Shown here: positions 19,950 to 27,128 of the stretch, piece after piece
How positions within the stretch are numbered: the stretch's first letter is position 1
Layout: the number at the start of each line of letters is the position of its first letter
NCBI RefSeq assembly: GCF_900142825.1
Contig: NZ_FRCH01000001.1
Span: 1,116,001-1,180,000 of the forward strand
Direction: 5' to 3'
Source of the DNA: Rhodanobacter sp. OK091
GTDB taxonomy: Bacteria > Pseudomonadota > Gammaproteobacteria > Xanthomonadales > Rhodanobacteraceae
Length of the DNA stretch: 64,000 nt
Position numbers and translations under genes: made by a program
The notes under the pieces: generated by a model
Told to the model about the DNA's origin: nothing
Seen by the model: only the letters and a program-made list of their open reading frames with translations
Database searches by the model: none

Positions 19950-20305
19950 TGCGCGCCGCCGGCGACGTCTTCGAGCAACGCGCCTGCGCCGAACTCGAGC
20001 GCGCCGGCCTGAAACTTCTCACGCGCAACTACAGCACACGCTATGGCGAACTCGACCTGGTGATGCTGGAGCGCGACACCGTCGTCTTCGTCGAAGTGCG
20101 GCATCGACGTAACGCCGTCTACGGTGATGCCGCCACTTCGATCACAGCGAGCAAACAGGCCAAGCTGATCAAGGCCGCCGCGCTGTGGGGGATCGCCTAC
20201 ACCAAATGGGCGCATTTCAACTGCCGATTCGACGTAGTCGCGTACGACGGTCCAGCCACCAACGCCCGTATGATATGGCTCCGTAGCGCATTTGAGACAC
20301 AGTAG
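19949..20305 (+). CDS. yraN: YraN family protein (UPF0102), endonuclease-like fold
   Basis: This is a 118-residue member of a widespread family of unclear function with the PD-(D/E)xK nuclease fold. The expected core is visible: Glu in VFEQRACAELE, YGELDLVMLERDTVVFVEVRHR (the E-D-ExR/K arrangement), and a C-terminal FDVVAYDG. In many genomes the gene follows lpoA and rsmI, as here. The ATG overlaps the lpoA stop by one base (TGATG), indicating coupled translation. No activity can be claimed from sequence alone. Confidence 0.92.
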   Translation: MRAAGDVFEQRACAELERAGLKLLTRNYSTRYGELDLVMLERDTVVFVEVRHRRNAVYGDAATSITASKQAKLIKAAALWGIAYTKWAHFNCRFDVVAYDGPATNARMIWLRSAFETQ

Positions 20306-20645
20306 GCAAAATCGACGCGACGTGTTGTTCAATCATACGTCCAGTCAGCAACGCGTCAGAATGCGTTCAGGGGCAAGCCGAAACATTGCATATCCTGGAG
20401 TGGAGTTACTCCAGTGACTGTTTCGGTATATCAATCGATATTGCAGGTATCAGAGACGGCCATCGCGGCCAGTCTTAGACAGGGAGAGTGAATGGAATCG
20501 AAGTTCTGTACCGTGCGGGAAACTGTGTCCCCGCTGCAAAGGGCGCCGAGATCAGGGAAACATGCGGACATTCCGCTGACTTTATTTCTCCTTATTCTCA
20601 AGCCAAACCATGAGGCGTCGCCTCTCTAATTTGCATTAAGCCGTC
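20306..20645. other. Left boundary region of the secretion island
   Basis: No gene was recognised. The stretch contains a palindrome CTGGAGT (20395-20401) / ACTCCAG (20408-20414) with a 6-base loop, and a short GAGGC/GCCTC hairpin near 20611-20624. Its base composition is lower in GC than lpoA. It probably contains the promoter of the vir operon, but no convincing -35/-10 pair was found. No tRNA gene or clear attachment-site repeat was identified. Confidence 0.45.
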
Positions 20646-20671
20646 TCCACCGATCGCGGTGGATGCTTTTT
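20646..20671 (+). terminator. Intrinsic terminator-like hairpin before virB7
   Basis: A perfect 6-base stem TCCACC (20646-20651) / GGTGGA (20658-20663) with a 6-base loop is followed by TGCTTTTT. It stands about 340 bases after yraN and 80 before virB7. It could end a short leader transcript or insulate the secretion operon from upstream transcription. Confidence 0.6.
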
Positions 20672-20752
20672 GGTGTGCTCTATCAATCAGAGCGCCCGTA
20701 GGCAAGCTTTGTGCGCGATTCAGCTATTTCCATTTCACCTACTGGGTACGAC

Positions 20753-21235
20753 GTGAAAAAGCTTTTCTTGAACAAGGCCCTCAAGGGATTTTCGATGCTC
20801 GCGGTGATCGCGCTCGCAGGATGCGCAACACCTGCAGCAAAAGATTTTGGCGGCACCTGGAAATCGGTCAACCGATTTCAGAGTGCGCCCACCGAAATAC
20901 CGCTCGCACAGCCCTATACGTTCTTTGCCGCGCCCATGGATGGAACCCTGAAAACCATGCTGACACGGTGGTCGAAGGACTCGGGCATGACACTTTCCTA
21001 TCAGCTCCATTCTGATTTCACGCTGTATACGCCGGTATCGGGAATCCACACACCGAATGTCCGGGAAGCTGCCGAGCAACTGAGTTCCATCTACGCCGCG
21101 GAAGGCGTGGCCGTCACCGTGGATGGCCAGCAGATTGTGGTTCAGCCCGCCAGCCCAACCGCTCCTGCCGCGACGACGAATCCACGCACAACCGGCGCGT
21201 TGAAGCCCACTGCAACAGCGGCGCCGAAACGATGA
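20753..21235 (+). CDS. virB7: VirB7, X-T4SS-type lipoprotein with N0-like domain
   Basis: VirB7 is the outer-membrane lipoprotein of the VirB7-9-10 core complex. In the model plasmid systems it is a short peptide of about 40-60 residues. In the antibacterial Xanthomonas system it is much longer and carries an N0 domain like that of secretins. Here the 160-residue product has a lysine-rich signal (VKKLFLNKALKG), lipobox LAGC at about residues 21-24, and a globular part at about 55-130 (LKTMLTRWSKDSGMTLSY to GQQIVV) with N0/STN character. A Pro/Thr/Ala tail follows. The GTG start at 20753 was chosen because it gives the basic signal N terminus; a GTG at 20711 is also open. It is first in the vir operon. 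Confidence 0.85.
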   Translation: MKKLFLNKALKGFSMLAVIALAGCATPAAKDFGGTWKSVNRFQSAPTEIPLAQPYTFFAAPMDGTLKTMLTRWSKDSGMTLSYQLHSDFTLYTPVSGIHTPNVREAAEQLSSIYAAEGVAVTVDGQQIVVQPASPTAPAATTNPRTTGALKPTATAAPKR

Positions 21236-21278
21236 AGACGATGCTCCACGTTGTAATGACCGATCCGGGTTCCCGCTG

Positions 21279-22151
21279 ATGCTCAACAAGAAATCATCTG
21301 CCCAGAAAATTGACGACTCGATCGCCAGGTCGGTCAATTTCGAATTGACCATTGCAGACCTGGCCAGGCGCAGCGAACGCCGTGCGTGGTGGGTTGCCTT
21401 CAGCGCGATCGCGGTAGCGCTTATTCTCGCCGGCGGCTACTTCTACATGCTTCCCCTCAAGCAAAAGGTTCCGTACCTCGTCATGGCAGATGCCTATACC
21501 GGCACCGCCACGGTCGCACGTCTGGACGGCGATTTCGCCATGCGCGGGATAACTACCCGAGAAGCAGTGAACCGCAGCAATGTCGCTCACTTCGTGCTGG
21601 CCAGAGAGTCCTACGATTTGGCCCTGGTAAACCTGCGCGATTGGAAAACCGTGCAGACCATGGCTTCCTCCGGGGTCAAAGCGGAATACACCGCGATGTT
21701 CTCCTCAAATAACCCAGATAGCTGGGCCAAACAGTACGGCAAAGATCAGTCCATCCGCGTCAAACTACTCAGCATTCAGCTGATTGGCGGCGGCGAAGGT
21801 GTGACGCCCCGCGGCGCCACCGTGCGTTTCCAGCGCAGCCTTTTCAACAAATCGAATGGCGCCACCCGGACCCTCGACAGCAAGATCGCCACGATCGAGT
21901 TCACCTACAAGCAGAATCTGGAAATGGACGACCAGAATCGGATCGAGAATCCACTGGGATTCTGGGTAACCAGTTATCGGGTAGACGACGACTACGCTAC
22001 CGCACCACCGGCGGAAATTTCGGGGTCACCCATCGCCCCGCAGGCGGCAGTACCGACATTCGCCGCTCCTGCGAGTTCGGCGACCACCGCCGCAGCGATC
22101 CCGGTTCCGACAACGTCTACCGATTCCGCCACGGGAGCGGCTCGCCGATGA
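21279..22151 (+). CDS. virB8: VirB8, inner-membrane T4SS assembly protein
   Basis: VirB8 is a bitopic inner-membrane scaffold with a periplasmic NTF2-like domain. The 290-residue product has a cytoplasmic tail of about 36 residues, one membrane segment (about 37-57, AFSAIAVALILAGGYFYML) and the conserved periplasmic region, including VPYLVMADAYTG, RESYDLALVNLRDW and NPLGFWVTSYRVD. The C terminus is an Ala/Pro/Thr-rich tail absent from short homologues. It is 43 bases after virB7 and overlaps virB9 by four bases (ATGA). Confidence 0.95.
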   Translation: MLNKKSSAQKIDDSIARSVNFELTIADLARRSERRAWWVAFSAIAVALILAGGYFYMLPLKQKVPYLVMADAYTGTATVARLDGDFAMRGITTREAVNRSNVAHFVLARESYDLALVNLRDWKTVQTMASSGVKAEYTAMFSSNNPDSWAKQYGKDQSIRVKLLSIQLIGGGEGVTPRGATVRFQRSLFNKSNGATRTLDSKIATIEFTYKQNLEMDDQNRIENPLGFWVTSYRVDDDYATAPPAEISGSPIAPQAAVPTFAAPASSATTAAAIPVPTTSTDSATGAARR

Positions 22152-22915
22152 AACGATCAAGCCTCTGGTGCCTTGGCGCCGCCCTGTGTGTTGCCGCTGC
22201 CATTGCACCTTCCACAGCAGCGGCGCAGGTGCTAACGCGCTACCAGTTCAAGCCCGACAGTATTTATCCGGTAAACACTGGCCTGGGTATCACCACCCAG
22301 ATCGAGCTCAGCCCCAACGAGAAAGTGCTCGATTACAGCACTGGTTTCAGCGGCGGATGGGACCTTACTCGTCGTGAAAACGTTTTCTACCTGAAGCCCA
22401 AGAACGTGGATGTTGACACCAACATGATGGTGCGCACCGCGACACATTCCTACATTTTCGAACTCAAGGTGGTGGCGACGGACTGGAAGACCCTGGCGCA
22501 GGCCCGCCGCGACGGCGTGCAGTACAAGATCGCCTTCACCTACCCGGCCGATACCAGCTTCGCCAACGAAAAGAAAAAGCAACTTCAGGCTGCCGCGCAG
22601 GACAGCAACCTGCTACCTGACCGCAGCTACAACTTTGACTACGACTACGCCACCAAGAGCAAAGCAGCTCCATGGCTGGTCCCCGCCAACGTCTACGACG
22701 ATGGTCGCTTCACGTATATCAAGATGAGCGACCTGAAGGCCTTCCCAACCGGCGATTTTCCGGCCGTCTACATGCGCGAACAGGAGCACGGCGAAGACTC
22801 GCTGGTGAATACCACCGTCGAAGGCAACACCATCATCGTCCACGGCACTTACAGCTATCTGGTCATCCGCCACGGCGACGACGTCGTGGGCCTGCGCAGG
22901 AATACCAAAAAGTGA
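22148..22915 (+). CDS. virB9: VirB9, periplasmic/outer-membrane core component
   Basis: VirB9 forms the outer-membrane core ring with VirB7 and VirB10. The 255-residue product has a signal peptide (cleavage near TAAAQV) and the N-terminal CagX-type domain with LSPNEKVLDYSTGFSGGWDL and NVFYLKPKNVDVDTNMMV. The C-terminal domain shows YDDGRFTYIKM and PAVYMREQEHGEDSLVN, which are conserved in VirB9. It overlaps virB8 (ATGA) and virB10 (GTGA). Confidence 0.96.
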   Translation: MKRSSLWCLGAALCVAAAIAPSTAAAQVLTRYQFKPDSIYPVNTGLGITTQIELSPNEKVLDYSTGFSGGWDLTRRENVFYLKPKNVDVDTNMMVRTATHSYIFELKVVATDWKTLAQARRDGVQYKIAFTYPADTSFANEKKKQLQAAAQDSNLLPDRSYNFDYDYATKSKAAPWLVPANVYDDGRFTYIKMSDLKAFPTGDFPAVYMREQEHGEDSLVNTTVEGNTIIVHGTYSYLVIRHGDDVVGLRRNTKK

Positions 22916-24084
22916 ATACTCCCCGGCACCCCGAAGATGAGCGCGCAGGCAACGAGCCGGCGCAGGCCGCCCCGCGCGACCAGAGCGAGGCAATTCACGA
23001 TAACCCGTACGCAAACCGGTACCAGCGTGGTGCGGAGCCCGATCTCGACGCCAGCGCACCTGAGCTGCGTAGCAATGAACTACGACAGATGAACCGCCGC
23101 GCGCTGTTCTTGTTGGGTGCCGTGGTGTTGCTGCTGCTATTCCTGGCCTTTTGGCTAATCAGCGGCGCGGGCAAAAAGAGCGATCAGTCCAAACCGCGCG
23201 AGGAAAAGGTGACGGTGGCCGAGGCGCCTGCATCTCTTGTCCTGCCACAGTTGCCTCTCGCGCCGGCCCCGCAGCCAGCGGCCCAACCCATTCCACTGAT
23301 ACCACCACCAACGCCAGTGCCGAACAAGCAGAATCCGGCATCGAGTGGCCCCACCCTGCTGCAGCGCCGGCTCGCTGCCAGCGGTGACGACACTGGCACC
23401 AGCGATTCCGGTTCGCTGACTGCAGCCCAGCAATCGCTTGGAAAGAAGCTGCCCGGCGATGTCGATTCCGTTCCCACCAGTGCACAGCCGCTGACCCATC
23501 CGGATACGCTGTTGCAGCGTGGAACCTACATCCGCTGCGTGCTGGAAACGCGCATCATTTCAGACATCCCCGGTTTCAGTACCTGCTTGGTCACCGAACC
23601 GGTCTACTCCTTCAACGGCCATACCTTGCTGCTTCCGAAGGGTTCCAAGCTGCTGGGTAGCTATAGCGGCGGCCCCACCGGCGATCGAGAAGCGGTGCTC
23701 TGGGATCGCATCATCACGCCCACCGGTATCGACGTGAATATGTCCAGCCCTGGCATTGACAACCTCGGCGGCGCAGGCGTGCCGGGTTACTACGATGCTC
23801 ACTGGGGCAAGCGCATCGGTTCCGCCTTGCTGATCAGTCTGCTCAGCGATGCCTTCAAATATGAGGCGGCCGAGCACGGGCCTCGCACCACCAGCATAAG
23901 CAACGGTGTCGTGACCCAGACACCGTTCGAAAGCAACACCGCTCAAACCATCCAGAACCTGGCCAATCAGGCCGTTCGTGAAGCCGCCAACCGCCCGCCG
24001 ACAGTCACCATCAACCAGGGGACCGTCATCTACGTCTACGTGACCAAGGATGTGGACTTCAGCGGCGTGGTTGCGCGCTCCTGA
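22912..24084 (+). CDS. virB10: VirB10, envelope-spanning T4SS core protein
   Basis: VirB10 spans both membranes and couples ATPase energy to the outer-membrane channel. The 390-residue product begins at GTG (22912), overlapping the virB9 stop. It has a cytoplasmic N terminus, a membrane segment at about residues 64-84, a long Pro-rich periplasmic linker (about 105-150) and the TrbI-type C-terminal barrel. That barrel has GTYIRCVLETRIISD, LLPKGSKLLGSY, WDRIITPTGIDVN and GTVIYVYVTKDVDFS. The larger open frame beginning at 22672 is only its out-of-phase extension through virB9. Confidence 0.96.
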   Translation: MNTPRHPEDERAGNEPAQAAPRDQSEAIHDNPYANRYQRGAEPDLDASAPELRSNELRQMNRRALFLLGAVVLLLLFLAFWLISGAGKKSDQSKPREEKVTVAEAPASLVLPQLPLAPAPQPAAQPIPLIPPPTPVPNKQNPASSGPTLLQRRLAASGDDTGTSDSGSLTAAQQSLGKKLPGDVDSVPTSAQPLTHPDTLLQRGTYIRCVLETRIISDIPGFSTCLVTEPVYSFNGHTLLLPKGSKLLGSYSGGPTGDREAVLWDRIITPTGIDVNMSSPGIDNLGGAGVPGYYDAHWGKRIGSALLISLLSDAFKYEAAEHGPRTTSISNGVVTQTPFESNTAQTIQNLANQAVREAANRPPTVTINQGTVIYVYVTKDVDFSGVVARS

Positions 24085-24095
24085 TCCGGAATAGT

Positions 24096-24125
24096 CAATA
24101 AGCACCTAATCAATAAGCACCTAAC
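24096..24125 (+). repeat. Two tandem 15-base repeats between virB10 and virB11
   Basis: CAATAAGCACCTAAT (24096-24110) is followed directly by CAATAAGCACCTAAC (24111-24125). They fill most of the 51-base gap between virB10 and virB11. The unit is not coding. No good ribosome-binding sequence precedes the virB11 ATG. Confidence 0.8.
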
Positions 24126-24135
24126 TGGTATAGCC

Positions 24136-25167
24136 ATGGAAGACGTCACCACCCACATCTCGAATGACTTTCTCGACTACCAGTACGAGGTGCTGGGTGT
24201 GCGCGAATACATGGCCTCTCCCGAGGTCACCGAGATCTGCATCAACCGCCCCGGCGAGCTGTATCTGGAGAGCCGCGGTAGTTGGCAGCGGGTGGATGTG
24301 CCTTCGCTCACCTTCGAGCGCGCGCGACAGTTCTGCACCGCCGTGATCAACGAGAGCAACACCGGTCAACGCATTACCGACGTGGATCCGGTGGTCTCGC
24401 TGACCTTTCCCACCGGCCAGCGCGCGCAGTTCGTGATTCCACCGGCCTGTGAGGCAGGCTTCGTCTCTATCACTATCCGGCTGCCGTCCAAGCAGCTCAA
24501 GACGCTGGAACAGTACGAAAGCGACGGCTTTTTTGATGAGATCGTGGAAATCAGCCACGGTCTCAGCGACCTGGATAGCAAGCTTCTGGAACTGCGCGCG
24601 GCACGGCGCTACGCCGAGTTCTTCCGCCAGGCCGTGCTCGGCAAGAAAAACATCGTGGTCTCCGGTGCCACCGGTAGCGGCAAGACCACCTTCATGAAGT
24701 CCCTGGTCAACCACATCCCTGCCGATGAGCGTCTGGTCACCATCGAAGACGCGCGCGAGCTCTTTATCGACCAACCAAATGTGGTGCACTTGCTGTACTC
24801 CAAGGGCGGGCAGAGCACCAGCAACGTCACCGCCAAAAGCTGCATGGAAGCCTGCCTCCGGATGAAACCCGACCGCATCATCCTTGCGGAGCTACGCGGC
24901 GATGAGTCCTTCTACTTCATTCGCAACTGCGCCTCAGGTCACCCCGGTTCCATTACCAGTTGCCACTCCGGCAGCACCGAGCAAACCTGGGACCAGCTCG
25001 CGCTGATGGTCAAGGCATCCACTGAGGGCGCCGGGCTGGAGTTCAACACAATCAAACGCCTGCTGATGATGACCATCGACATCGTGGTGCACATCAAGGC
25101 ACACGGCGGACGTCGCTGCATCACCGGCATCGACTTCAATCCCCAACGCAGCCATGAGGAGCATTGA
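24136..25167 (+). CDS. virB11: VirB11, hexameric T4SS traffic ATPase
   Basis: VirB11 is a peripheral cytoplasmic ATPase of the secretion superfamily that acts with VirB4 and VirD4. The 343-residue product has the N-terminal domain with MASPEVTEICINRPGELYLE. Walker A is GATGSGKTTF at about residues 177-186, the Asp box is ITIEDARELF, Walker B is PDRIILAELRGDE, and the His box is CASGHPGSITSCHSGS. Length and motif order are typical. It abuts virB1 directly. Confidence 0.97.
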   Translation: MEDVTTHISNDFLDYQYEVLGVREYMASPEVTEICINRPGELYLESRGSWQRVDVPSLTFERARQFCTAVINESNTGQRITDVDPVVSLTFPTGQRAQFVIPPACEAGFVSITIRLPSKQLKTLEQYESDGFFDEIVEISHGLSDLDSKLLELRAARRYAEFFRQAVLGKKNIVVSGATGSGKTTFMKSLVNHIPADERLVTIEDARELFIDQPNVVHLLYSKGGQSTSNVTAKSCMEACLRMKPDRIILAELRGDESFYFIRNCASGHPGSITSCHSGSTEQTWDQLALMVKASTEGAGLEFNTIKRLLMMTIDIVVHIKAHGGRRCITGIDFNPQRSHEEH

Positions 25168-26169
25168 ATGTTGCCCGGAATGGAAATGCTGGCTTGTCCC
25201 AACCTCGCCGTCTCACCCGAGGTAATGCAACACGTCGTGCACGTCGAATCCAACGCCAATCCCTACGCCATCGGTGTCGTCGGCGGTCAGCTGCAGCGCC
25301 AGCCCAAGAACCTCGCCGAGGCGCTTGCAACTGTGCAGATGCTCGATACCAGGGGTTACAACTTTTCAGTGGGTCTGGCCCAGGTCAACCGCGCCAATCT
25401 CGGCCGTTACGGACTCGATTCGTATCAGAAGGCGTTCAGCACCTGCGCCAACCTGTCCGCTGGCGCGCATATTCTGGCCGACTGCTACGCCAGTGCGCAC
25501 GGCGACTGGGGCAAGGCCTTCAGCTGTTACTACTCGGGCAACTTCGCCACTGGTTTCCGCGACGGCTATGTGCAGAAGGTTTATGCCTCGATCAGCCACG
25601 AGGCCAACGAGCCAGGAAAAGTGATGTCTACCTCGGTGCCTGCAACAGAGGCCATTGCGCTGCGCTCGCGACCAGCGGCGCCAACAGAATCGGAGGCACC
25701 CACACGCGCAACCGATCTCAAACCCGTCATCATATACGCCTCCGGTAGCGCCAACTATCGCGTTGCCCTGCGCAGCATGGCAATAGACGCAACCGCGGCG
25801 GCCACGGTGCCCGCGATCGTCACTGCGATCGCCCACGCTACGCCCGCGAATGCGGCAGTACCCCCGGGTTCGCCGGCGATCAGTCCCATCGACGCGAATA
25901 CCAATCAAACCCTGCCAGCAACGCCGGGTCCGGTAGACGCCTCACTTGCACAGACCTTGGCAGCAATGACCCAAGCATCCGCGGCATCCAGTGGCAGCTC
26001 GTCGAACGATGCCGTATTCGTTCCCAAGGTTCGTGGCCCCAACGATTTACCCGATGCCTCCGCATCCACTGAATCAGGCCCCGCCATAACCCAGGCAACG
26101 TCCTCCAACGCAGGCGCAGATCGCGCCGACCTCCGCCAGGAGCAGCGCGATGCCGCTTTTGTCTTCTGA
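25168..26169 (+). CDS. virB1: VirB1, specialised lytic transglycosylase
   Basis: VirB1 cleaves peptidoglycan glycan strands to make room for the apparatus. The 333-residue product has the SLT-type catalytic domain in about the first 150 residues. The putative catalytic Glu27 lies in HVESNANPYAIGVVGG, and NFSVGLAQVN, SAGAHILADCY and FSCYYSGNF follow. The remaining 180 residues form an Ala/Pro/Thr/Ser-rich tail with no recognised domain. Strikingly, no signal peptide is visible, and the ATG directly follows the virB11 stop, leaving no room for a longer N terminus without overlap. As I recall, Xanthomonas homologues start the same way. Confidence 0.9.
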   Translation: MLPGMEMLACPNLAVSPEVMQHVVHVESNANPYAIGVVGGQLQRQPKNLAEALATVQMLDTRGYNFSVGLAQVNRANLGRYGLDSYQKAFSTCANLSAGAHILADCYASAHGDWGKAFSCYYSGNFATGFRDGYVQKVYASISHEANEPGKVMSTSVPATEAIALRSRPAAPTESEAPTRATDLKPVIIYASGSANYRVALRSMAIDATAAATVPAIVTAIAHATPANAAVPPGSPAISPIDANTNQTLPATPGPVDASLAQTLAAMTQASAASSGSSSNDAVFVPKVRGPNDLPDASASTESGPAITQATSSNAGADRADLRQEQRDAAFVF

Positions 26170-26376
26170 TGGAACTGGGTCTCTGCCCAATCCGGTGATT
26201 TTTCTTTTACCCGACGCACACCTCCATACGCGTCGTCCTGGCCTCACGGCCATCCAAGCGTCGCGGGGCAACCCGGGACATAGCGCAGCACGCACCGCCG
26301 CCCAAAGCGGCCGAACCTGAACCGGCTGTCGCCACCTGTCTGGCGTACTGCTTCAACTATCGACAAGGAAACTCAG

Positions 26377-26775
26377 ATGGCTATCCACTCGCTCGGCAAC
26401 GAAAGCATTCTGCACTCTCAGCGCACGCGGCTTTTCATGATCATGTGCATCATGGCCTTTATCGTACTTCCCGGCCTTGCTTTCGCGCAGGACGCAAGCG
26501 CGACGATCGATACGACCTGCGGTTTCGCGTCGAACATCCAGAAAATCCTCAACGCGTTGTCCATCGTCGTCGTCACCATTGCGGTGATTTTCTCCGGCTA
26601 TCAGATCGCCTTCGCGCACAAGCGCATTGGCGACGTCGCGCCAATCATGATCGGTGCCATCCTGATCGGTGCAGCCGGACAGATCGCCAAGATGTTTCTG
26701 GGCACCAGCGCCGGAACTGACGCCTGCAAAGCGACCACGAACCTGATCACGCACGCACTCGTCAACTATGTATAA
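26377..26775 (+). CDS. virB2: VirB2, T4SS pilin
   Basis: VirB2 is the major subunit of the T4SS pilus. The 132-residue product has a long signal peptide ending near LAFAQDA and two hydrophobic helices of the mature pilin (about 57-77 and 88-108). A short loop containing GYQIAFAHKRIGD joins them. A 207-base gap without a gene separates it from virB1. The ATG is preceded by CAAGGAAACTC, a fair ribosome site. Its end overlaps virB3 by eight bases. Confidence 0.93.
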   Translation: MAIHSLGNESILHSQRTRLFMIMCIMAFIVLPGLAFAQDASATIDTTCGFASNIQKILNALSIVVVTIAVIFSGYQIAFAHKRIGDVAPIMIGAILIGAAGQIAKMFLGTSAGTDACKATTNLITHALVNYV

Positions 26776-27076
26776 AAACCCGCTGTTTCGCGGCTGCACC
26801 CGCCCGCCGATGTTCATGGGCGTGCCGTACATACCTTTTTTCATGGGTGCGGGTGGGTGCTTTCTGCTGGCGGTGTACACCAACTTTTTCTACCTGCTGC
26901 TGTTGCCGGTAGTGATCTTCATCATGCGGCAGATGGCACGCCGCGATGAGATGATTTTCCGTCTACTGGGCCTGCGCTTGCAGTTCCGCACGCGGGTCAG
27001 AAACCTGGGCGATAACGACGGCATGTGGGTGTTTACCCCCAACAGTCATCGCGGTCAGGGCAAGGACAAATCGTAG
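26768..27076 (+). CDS. virB3: VirB3, inner-membrane T4SS protein
   Basis: VirB3 is a small inner-membrane partner of VirB4. The 102-residue product begins MYKNPLFRGCTRPPMFMGVPYIPF, a pattern shared by VirB3 proteins. A hydrophobic hairpin lies at about residues 25-58, followed by a basic cytoplasmic tail (RDEMIFRLLGLRLQFRTR). It is translationally coupled to virB2 by an eight-base overlap. Confidence 0.93.
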   Translation: MYKNPLFRGCTRPPMFMGVPYIPFFMGAGGCFLLAVYTNFFYLLLLPVVIFIMRQMARRDEMIFRLLGLRLQFRTRVRNLGDNDGMWVFTPNSHRGQGKDKS

Positions 27077-27084
27077 TTTCCCCA

Positions 27085-27112
27085 GATGCCCTGATCGCAA
27101 GGTCAGGGCATC
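27085..27112 (+). other. Hairpin between virB3 and virB4
   Basis: A perfect 10-base stem GATGCCCTGA (27085-27094) / TCAGGGCATC (27103-27112) with an 8-base loop lies in the 52-base gap. No T-run follows, so it is more likely an RNA-processing or stabilising stem-loop, or a partial attenuator, than a full terminator. Confidence 0.7.
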
Positions 27113-27128
27113 ATCTCGGACCCGAACC

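Noticed and set aside
20306-20752. Possible tRNA or attachment site at the left edge of the T4SS island
   Set aside because: No tRNA cloverleaf and no direct repeat shared with the right edge (38849-38903) could be found by eye, so integrase-type insertion is not supported.
22672-22911. N-terminal extension of VirB10
   Set aside because: It is the virB9 gene read in another frame; the GTG at 22912 overlaps the virB9 stop as in neighbouring junctions.
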